From positions 18,454,903 to 18,518,902 of the forward strand of contig CP099845.1 of NCBI GenBank assembly GCA_030062745.1: a DNA stretch of 64,000 bases, written 5' to 3'. Numbering within the stretch: position 1 is the stretch's first letter; each line of letters begins with the position of its first letter. Positions 56,188-64,000 of this stretch are shown here, piece by piece. The notes beneath the pieces were generated by a model. That model searched no databases. It had not been told where the DNA came from and saw nothing but the letters and a program-made list of their open reading frames with translations. This stretch comes from Capitulum mitella (lineage: Eukaryota > Arthropoda > Thecostraca > Pollicipedomorpha > Pollicipedidae). The position numbers were made by a program, and so were the translations under genes.

Positions 56188-57590
56188 GGAATCAGTGAAG
56201 TATGACTTGATGTCAGGGATGTATCATGCAAAATTCATCTTTGCTGGGGTCCCATACAAATTATAAATGGTGGTAGCAGCATGCCGACACAATTCAGTTG
56301 CATATACTGATACAGCATGTGATACATCGACATGAAATACATTTGCAAGAGAGAAACCTTCGTAGATGTGACCGAAATGACTGTAGCCTGAAAACGGTTT
56401 TTTTATCCCAAACAACATCCCGACGTATCATTTCGATGAAATGCGTTGAAAGCAGTACGTTTATGTCTACATGAACTCATAGCACGCGTTTTTCAAAGTG
56501 GCGAGCCGCGAACTTCTTAAATTTCTGGATTGTGAACCACGAGCCACTGATCTCAGCAGTTAGGGTCGCACAACGAACCGACATCTGGCTGCACCAATAA
56601 CGTCAGAAAACAGCCGCATTGAGGCCGAGCCCCATTCCTGTGCTTCGCCGCTGAAAAACCACGTCAGCGAGAGAAACTCATCACCACCCAGAACCTTGCC
56701 ACATCATCAGAAGTGGGTTACAGCACGTGCGATGTTCCCGGCTCCGCTACCCACAACTGCGCCAATGTCCACAATTGGCCGGCCGCCCACTTGGACACGC
56801 AGGCAGGCGGCGGCCAGCCGACCCCGGCGTGTCGGGTAAAAGTTGTCGTGCCGCCCGCCCGATCGTATCAGGACCAGCTTCCCGCACGCGAACGACTAAA
56901 AACAGAGCTGTCCCGAGCAAAGCTCGCCACACCTGGAGCCCATTGTTGTCCCGAAACAGGCCTGCAATCGGCTTGCCCTTTGTCGCCTGCGGGAGATACT
57001 GTCAGATTCTCGCGCGACTTACAGCAGCGGGCTCCCGATATAGCACTGTTTTCATTCCGCGAGCATTGGAAGACTCACGTTCTCGCCTCACGGCCAGTGG
57101 TCGACGGGTGTCTACGTCATTTTTGGATGGGACGATTTGGTGGTTTGTTACCGATACACTCCGTATTCGTGTCGTTGTCCTTAAGCAGTGCGGAGCGATT
57201 CCAGCTTTCGAACGTCTAAGGCACGGTGCATTGTGTGAATATCGCTCATTTCAAACAGATACAAACATAAACCATACCGGAATATGAGTGTTGCGAATGT
57301 GGCGCTAAATTATTATTGCAGCTACAACTGAGCATAAATGCTATGTAAAAACACCTTTACAAAGCAAAACTTCCTCACTTGCAATCAGTGGCGCACTCAG
57401 GATTTCTTTACGTGAGGGGGGGCCTTCTGCCGCGGTGCCTCCAACTTAAGGGGGTTTCCTCGTTTGGCTGCATACATACCACGAAGAGCGGACTTCATTC
57501 AAAACTGTCCGCTCTCAGATGCATTCATGAACACCACACCAATTTTAGTTTGTTATGGCATGGGAATTGGGAACATCCAAAGGTTCGCTG
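56188..57590. other. No confident gene
   Basis: AT-rich to about 56700, then a moderate GC stretch (56720-57200) with open frames lacking a domain. Near 57390 a GGCGCACTCAGG...GAGGGGGGG sequence resembles the worn end of a transposon. Confidence 0.55.
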
Positions 57591-57594
57591 GCGG

Positions 57595-57935
57595 CATTTT
57601 ATAGGCTAGCACCGGCCTTTTGTAGGCCAACAGGCCATCCTTCACAGGACTGCAGGAGTCTTTTACAGGCCGGCAGGTGGCCCATCTGCAGGTCCGTAGG
57701 CAGAGCTTTTATAGGTCAGCAGGGAGCTGCTCTGTGGGCCAGCTGGGAAAGCCCTCATAGCTGGCATGGGGCCTCTTTATTGAGTCTAAGAGTCCGTAGG
57801 GGGTTATCTGCAGGTCGTCACAGGACCCCTTTGAAGACTGGCAGAGGGCCCTGAACAGGTCGGCAGGAGGCCTGTCACAGGCCGGTGGCGTGTCCGCACC
57901 AGACCTGCAAGGGCCCTCTTTACAGGCAACAACGT
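57595..57935. repeat. Degenerate ACAGGCCGGCAGG minisatellite
   Basis: Units of roughly 30-40 bp around TTTACAGGCCGGCAGG, AGGCC and variants (TTTTGTAGGCCAACAGGCC, TTATAGGTCAGCAGGGAGC, CACAGGCCGGTGG). Confidence 0.7.
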
Positions 57936-58079
57936 ACCTCCCTCACATGCCAACGGCACGGATTAGCTAGTAAAGTAGCCATAACTAGAAAGATCTTATG
58001 TTTAATGTTGCTCGGAGAGAAACCCGAACTCAACGGCCGCGTTGCCCGCTGCCTCGTAAATTAGGCTTGGCACGAAGCC

Positions 58080-58640
58080 CTGATGACTTCTGGACCGGGC
58101 GACGCCGCCACACCCCTCCCGTCACCAGCTCGCGGGAGAAGCAATCACCGCGTCGCGGCGGCCGCTAACGACGCGTCGGCAGCACAGAAGCCGAGCCGGT
58201 CAGCCGGCCTTGATAGCGGCCCGATTGGATTACAAAGGCGTCGGCGGCCCGCTCGGTCGTCGCGCGGCGGCCCGCACGTCCGCCTGCCGGCCGCGCTTGG
58301 CATGCAGCGGCCGTGCGCGCGCCGCATTGTCACTCGCGCCGGCCGTGCTGCAAGGTCGGCTGGGGGACGCCGCGCGGCCGCGGCCGCCGCCGCACGGCGA
58401 CAGGCCGCGGAGCGGGCGGCCGACGCGGCGGCGGCGGCGCGGCGGCGGCGGCGCCGCGCCGCGCGGTCGTCGGCAAGGACGGGCCGGCGCCGGCCGGCCG
58501 GCGCCGCCGATGGGAGGCGATTGCCAATTGGCGGGACGTGCCGGCCCGGCAGGCGGCACCCGGATGCCCGCAGGCGGACTCCGGCGCCACGGGCGGCGCG
58601 ACAAAGCTGGCCGTGTTTGGGGAATGTACGAAAGCAGAAA
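58080..58640. other. CpG island
   Basis: Extremely GC-rich (GGCGGCGGC runs). Open frames in all phases reflect composition. Confidence 0.65.
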
Positions 58641-58699
58641 GTGGCCTGCACGTGATTAGAGTGGAGCGATCAGCGCCGGTCCGAAATGACACATCGCTA

Positions 58700-60200
58700 G
58701 TGGAGTGGCCTCCATTTTAGCTGCTTATGGAATAAGACACTATTGCTAACTCTTGAGCTGGATGAGCTGTCATGAAGGCAAATGAGTTGGAATTAGCTGT
58801 TCAAGGAATTAGTTGAGCTAAGACTGGATTCTAATGTTTATGCCATCTGCATGACGCATCAGAAAGGTAACCCTTTCCCTTTTGTGGCACTAATCTCACT
58901 GATCTTCTTGATCGTGTGGTTAAAGCATGAGGAAGTCACGGATTGTGATCGCTGCTGACGTGGAACGAGCTGCTCGCTTCCTATTATCCCAATGCTCAGT
59001 AGGCCGACACCCAGTTAAAATGAGGTTCCGTTATGGGGGATGCTGCCCAACCCAGCGATGCCCTGAAGAACAATATAGGTACCGGGAGGTAGAGACAGCC
59101 CTCTTCAGGCTTCGTCTGGGATTATCATTCATGCTGTTTGATTAAGGGCGAAATACAACACGGAGAAGTCATGTAAGTTTGGCACGCACCAATCATCGAT
59201 GGGAAGGGTTTTGGTCATGCAATCTTCACGCATTTCTGCAAAGCTGAAATAATTCTTGGCCTACTTTTCAGACTTGACCTACATTATTCAGCAATTCAAA
59301 CAGATTGTCAAGTTTTGATGCCGTTATAAAGCCAAGGGAGCTATACACCAAACATGCGCTCCTGTTGATGGCAATTTGCTTCGGCGAATGCATTAGGTTC
59401 CTTGCATTACTTATTTGCTAAGGTTTAATCATGCGTCATAGGAGATACAAATCATGTTTCGAGATTCCAGGGCAGCTCGGAGGCCGTGATTAGTGATCAA
59501 GGAGTAAACGTTTATCAGTGCGAGTCAACTTTGGAATGCAAATCATCTCACCGATGAAAATTGCTGGTGAGGACATGGCGTTTGAATGATATGGGTGCCA
59601 TGCGGCACACATGGCACCATGGACGTTGCCAGTAAGAGGATTCCAAATACCAGTCTTTTGCTAAATTTAATGTTATGTTTCAGGGCATGGCAAAAAACGG
59701 GTGTCCTGCCCTTGCATGTGACTCAAAACAAATGTCATAAGCGATGCTCATAACCTTACATATTTTGCTCTGGCTCATTTAAAACAAGCAATCGGGCTGT
59801 GAGGTCCCTGAATTGCAAAAGCTTGTGTTCTAAAAACAATCATAAGAACGATGCTATCTAAATGCACCAAACCATTGTTTTGACAGAACTTAAAGCATCA
59901 GTTGTGGCATAGCGTGGTCAGTTCGGACTGTTTGTTGGCTTCCATTTGAGCACGTGGCTTGACATCACATAGTCTGGAGTTAATGGTTAAGTCCCAGTTC
60001 AAAGCTCACCGCAGAGCTATTTCATTTTCAGTGCCTCATGACCTTCAACGATCCAAGAATGTTTACATAAACGTACACTGTTGATCTGCTCTTAAGAGGG
60101 CTTTTGGCCGTCCATTTCCACTCGTCGGGCTGATGCGAGACTCAGACATGTTTCAATAAGACGCCCCTACGCTTCTGTTCTCCTGTCAGAAGCAAGCTGT
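58700..60200. other. No gene seen
   Basis: AT-rich to neutral DNA without recognisable features. Confidence 0.6.
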
Positions 60201-60460
60201 TGTCTTGCCGGCAGCGAAGCCAGCAGAATGCGCTGGTGATCTGTTAAACGATATAGCTGCTTCTACGTTATATCCAGCATGGTTGCCGTTCATATCAGTC
60301 GTAGAAAGACAGAGGAGTCCTTGCCGCCACGTGCTAACAGTGCAGCAGCAGCCCTCCGCGCATTTGAAACTGCGTCTCCAGTGTATCCGGCAGCCCTCCG
60401 TAGGCCTGAAACACTATCAGGTCCTCAGCAGCCTTCAGTGAATCAGCAACCGGCAAGCAG

Positions 60461-60580
60461 CTCCGGGCCCGCGGCAGCCTTCTGCGTTCGGCTGTCGCAG
60501 CTCCGGGCACGCAGCAGCCCTCCGCGTCCGGCTGTCGCAGCTCCGGGCCCGCGGCAGCCCTCGACGGGAGCTGCGGCCGG
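60461..60580. repeat. 40-bp tandem repeat, about 2.75 copies
   Basis: AGCTCCGGGCMCGCRGCAGC followed by CCTYCGCGTCCGGCTGTCGC is repeated at the left edge of a GC island that runs to about 60960. Confidence 0.85.
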
Positions 60581-61506
60581 CGGTGAGAGCGGCGCGCGCG
60601 CCACCCGGAGCCGGCGCGCCGTCTTTGTCGCCGGCGGACGGCGCGCCGATAAATGCCGCCTTTCATTAGGCGGCTCGGAGAGCGGCCGGCCGGCGCCCGG
60701 CTGGCGCCACCATAACCCTGCAGCTGGCGCCCCGACGGTCCGGTCAACGGGGTGAGCGGCGGCGAGTCGTGATGTCATGCCGGCCGGCGGGCCGCGTGGC
60801 CCCGTCGGCCGGCGCCGCGCCGGCCGCTCCGGCGCTGCGCTGGGCCGGGGACGTTACCTGGCCGGCGCCGGGCCGCCGTCGGCCGCCGACCAGTCCCGAC
60901 CGTCGCGGCCTGCAGAGGCGGACCTGCGGCCCGAGCCGGCCTCGGCGGCACTATCGATCACGTTTAAGTCGAGTGGTCCTCTCCGCTCGCACGGATGCTG
61001 ATTGTTTTAAAGGTATGCATTCGTTAAGCGTATGCAGCGGCTCTCGCCGGCCCGGGTTGCCCCAGGAGGAACGGTTCCAATTCGCGGTTGCCAGCGCAAT
61101 TGGAACGCGGCTTTCAAGTGCGGAACGGCCTTGGTCAAGCCAGAGTTGTTGTTGGATGTCGTTCATGTTGTTTGGAAAGGTGATAACGAAGACAAAATGT
61201 ACAGCAAACGCAATGAGCTGTTGCGAATCGGTACAGTAGTATAGACGTACGCATCAGGATGGGTTTGGGCTGAAGGATTGACACGTCATTAAAACACTGA
61301 AGTCCTTTTGGGACGTTTCAAACCCTAACCAACTGCACAGTAGGCTTTAGCCGTTATATAAGCGGACATGTGGTTATCTGAAATCATGTATACACTAAAC
61401 ACTCATCAGCCAACCTAATCACAAAACATTGTGCTGCACATCATGCAGCGCACTGGGTTCTGCTGGTCGGTGCCCTCCGTGGATTTTCACTGAGGTGATT
61501 TCACTG

Positions 61507-61553
61507 AAATTCATAAGCCTTGCATATGTTCCATATGCAAGGCTTATGAATTT
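61507..61553. repeat. Perfect inverted repeat, 22-bp arms, 3-nt loop
   Basis: The arms are 61507-61528 and 61532-61553, with loop TTC. Confidence 0.97.
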
Positions 61554-61680
61554 AATGAACTTCAGCGAACTAAGAACAACTCAGCAAAGCCCCGGTACAA
61601 CCGCAATTATGAAATAAAGAACTTCTCAGGAATATTCTGTTGAAGTTGCTCGCTGAATTTCTTATTATAAATCTTAACAT

Positions 61681-61789
61681 CAAAAGAGAGGAGCCACGTT
61701 ATCAGCCTGCCGGCAGGTATAGTTATTGTATGGGACTATAATTAGCAAGATTTTGCATGAATTATGGAATATATATATATATATATAAA

Positions 61790-61821
<32 letters not shown>

Positions 61822-61878
61822 ATCTTGCCCATTATAGTCGTATAGGACTATAATTGGCAAGATTCTGCATGAATTATG

Positions 61879-61913
<35 letters not shown>

Positions 61914-62009
61914 CTTGGCAATTATAGTCCTATACGAAATCTTGCCAATTATCGTCCTATACGACAACTATACCTGCCGGCAAATTGATAACGTGGCTCT
62001 TCTCTTTTG
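61681..62009. mobile_element. Foldback MITE with TA-repeat core (329 bp)
   Basis: The ends CAAAAGAG and CTCTTTTG are complementary. The inverted repeat continues inward through GAGCCACGTTATC, CTGCCGGCAGGTATAGTT and CTATAATT.GCAAGATT. Two long TA runs (about 61762-61820 and 61881-61908) occupy the interior, and an inner copy of the arm sequence sits between them. No clear target duplication, so the superfamily is unassigned. Confidence 0.7.
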
Positions 62010-62399
62010 CAGTTACAAAGTGTTCTGACACCGTCACCTGTCTTGAAATATCTATTGCGATCAGGTCTGAAACCTTCAGTTTCGAACCGGCATGCTGATC
62101 ACCCTCAAACGCACAAGTCTACACTCTCACACTCATGTTTAGATCTGTTGTGCAAAACTGTTTGGTACCAGGATGTGCCAACCACCGAAGTCAAACTCAA
62201 GTCATTCGTTAAAAAAAATCTTGAGGCAGATATGATTCACGGCCAAAATTTACTGCACCTGCCTTTCATAATGCACCAAAAGCAGCCGGCTTTTATGTTT
62301 TTATAAATTTGATCCGATTGGTCACTGAGGTGATGTCAGGGATCGGAGCCCGTGCTAAGCAGAGCTTGTTGCATAAACTCTAACCCATAAACTCGGCCG

Positions 62400-62597
62400 A
62401 GCAGTTCCAGGTAAAGGCTGATTTTGTGGCGAAAATTTGACATGCCGTCAAGGGCACGGCACGACAATGTGGCAATAACTTTGGCCATATATTGGCTAGT
62501 TATCAGTTGATCCACGGACCAAATGTCGAGCCTCGAAGTCGTCTTGTCACGACGGGGCGACCATCCCTTTAACGAACTGAGCTACCAATCGCGCACA
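62400..62597 (-). mobile_element. tRNA-like SINE remnant
   Basis: Minus sense GATTGGTAGCTCAGTTCGTT then AAAG gives an almost canonical tRNA A box. It is followed by an anticodon-arm-like stretch and a poor B box (ACTTCGAGGCTCGA). The downstream body has no clear end. Probably a worn tRNA-derived SINE rather than a tRNA gene. Confidence 0.45.
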
Positions 62598-62609
62598 TTT
62601 TAAATGATA

Positions 62610-63525
62610 CATTTTAATGAATTCAAAACATTAATGTTTCATTATCGTTCAAGGGTTTCTATCGCATTACTTTGCGTTTAAGACTGCTTGTAATATAAAA
62701 TATGGGGCATAAATCGACTAAAAGATGGGTAGTTTGTGTTTGCTCTATGACCCTGAGATCTTGAATTGCCTATTGCACGTGGCGTCGGCCCAATAACCAG
62801 ATTAGAATGAGTCATTAAACCCTGAATTCTTCATCTATTTCGCGCATCGTTTGCCGCCGCAGGCATCATCCTATGCAAAACTACTTGTTGCAAGTCAGTG
62901 CAGTCCTGTGTCAGTTCATTATTACCTCGTTCTAACGAATAATTCACTCATCTGTCTTGCCTTCCGATGGGACAGAAATGCGTCTTCATTTACAAAATTT
63001 GATGGCCAAAAAAATGGCGGCCGAACGAATTGCGTTCCTTGTATCTTCGTTGTCTGGTACCAGTGGACGTAAAAAGAAAAAAAAACAGGAAAGTGACGTG
63101 AACTTCAAAAACACTCTTTCGGGAGTATGGATTACAAACTGTCACATTACGCGCTGTTACCTTTATTGGGGCAGCCAAAGAGGGGCCCAGTGCCTCCCCC
63201 CTTTAGGCCTGCATTTTTTTGTTAAAACCATTGCACAATGTTCCCACAGGCGGTTTTCCTACGACTTCAGTTCACACTGAGCTCCAGCCCCTCCCCCTTA
63301 AGAAAATCCTGGCTGCCCCCTGGTTACTTTATATGGTGGGTTAAACGCTGATTGCAGCTCCTATGGCTGACTCGATACCTGTTCAACAGCCTGGGAACGT
63401 GGGGAAATGCTTCAAGTCTATTCAATGCCTAGACTATGTTTAAAGCCTCCAACATTATTTGAAACTGGTGAAAAATGCATAACAGTCAACAGCCCTTGAA
63501 ATGAGAGTGAACAAATAAACAATGT
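62610..63525. other. No gene seen
   Basis: AT-rich. GGGGCAGCCA at 63168 and its complement TGGCTGCCCC at 63310-63319 could bound a 150-bp element, but no flanking duplication is seen. Confidence 0.5.
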
Positions 63526-63533
63526 GCATTTAA

Positions 63534-64000
63534 CCTTCGATTGGTAGGGGTATTCATGAGAATCTTTCCGGTTTTCTGAGTATAGCCAAGAACGAAGATG
63601 CGCAGAGCCATGAAACTTGGAGTACCTTTTCATACATCATCCTTATACTTTTTGCCTATTTCTGAATCAGGGTGACCTGAGCCCACTGATCTAGGTCAGC
63701 TTATGTAGAGTCGTGCTCCAAAAAATCCAGTGTCATGAAATTTTTTTTCCGTAATGTACCATTTGACATGGAACTTGTCATACTTGTACAACATGACATG
63801 TGGAATAATTGTGCATTTCGCAGTTGTCGTAAATGCTCAGATCAATGACCTTAGGTCAGCTAAACTTTCGATTTTTTTTACGTTTGCTATTGAGATTGTG
63901 GGTCTAGCGCGGCGGTCCTTGAGGCTTGAATGTACACTCTAGTACTTCTCACGTCTTTTGCAAACGTAATTGTACATTTTGACCCGTGACCGGGGTCAGG
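63534..64000 (+). mobile_element. TTAA element TT4, cut off by the window end
   Basis: TTAA at 63530-63533 is followed by CCTTCG. The shared box (GCAGAGCCATGAAACTTGG then AGTACCTTTTCATAC) lies at about 63600-63635, the same distance from TTAA as in TT2. AGGTCA half-sites follow (CTAGGTCA, CCTTAGGTCA, GGGGTCAGG). The right end is outside the window. Confidence 0.55.

Noticed and set aside
63168-63320. Short element bounded by GGGGCAGCCA and its complement
   Set aside because: Ten-base complementarity in GC-rich words is weak and no flanking duplication was found.
1-64000. Search for CRISPR arrays, rRNA, prokaryotic operons and virus-derived or retroelement proteins
   Set aside because: None seen. 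The splice structure, SINE and MITEs identify eukaryotic nuclear DNA, and no reverse transcriptase, integrase, capsid or envelope motif was recognised in any frame.

Overview
The window looks like nuclear DNA of an invertebrate animal, most likely an arthropod. A barnacle or other crustacean is my guess from the mix of very GC-rich islands and mobile elements, and I hold that weakly. Genes are sparse and split by long introns. I see no bacterial-style operons, no rRNA and no intact tRNA gene. I also see no transposase, reverse transcriptase or viral protein.

The only gene I can support runs on the minus strand from 12104 down to 378. Six exons join in frame, with matching splice phases at every junction, into 294 residues plus a stop. 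They encode, in order, a Kazal/follistatin-like domain, a thyroglobulin type-1 domain and a SPARC-type extracellular calcium-binding domain with two EF-hands. This is a SMOC (SPARC-related modular calcium-binding; Drosophila magu/pentagone) type secreted protein. Its first exon(s), with start codon and signal peptide, are not identified and should lie above 12104. Unusually, short tandem repeats abut four of the six exons, including an 11-copy 33-bp array that reaches the splice acceptor of the second thyroglobulin exon.

From 12.1 to 64 kb I find no convincing gene. GC-rich CpG islands (13.6, 17.6, 20.9, 23.6, 28.6, 32.3-33.6, 37.0-37.7, 38.6-40.4, 42.4, 51.7, 58.2 and 60.6 kb) alternate with AT-rich DNA. 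The islands carry long open frames on both strands that look compositional. Several degenerate minisatellites occur (12.1, 21.4-22.3, 33.7, 34.5 and 57.6 kb).

The main discovery is a clan of non-autonomous DNA transposons. They are about 1.2 kb long and flanked by TTAA. They carry hairpins of G and C runs near both ends, a shared box about 70-95 bp from the left end, and many AGGTCA nuclear-receptor half-sites. Copies lie at 18.9-20.1 kb and are packed through 44.3-55.3 kb, two of them back to back across one TTAA. Other items are a tRNA-derived SINE with a target duplication (43.45 kb), a foldback element with TA cores (61.7 kb), a repeated 50-nt hairpin (51.2 and 55.9 kb), two near-perfect short palindromes (13.4 and 61.5 kb), and a diverged tandem duplication at 47.3-49.4 kb.
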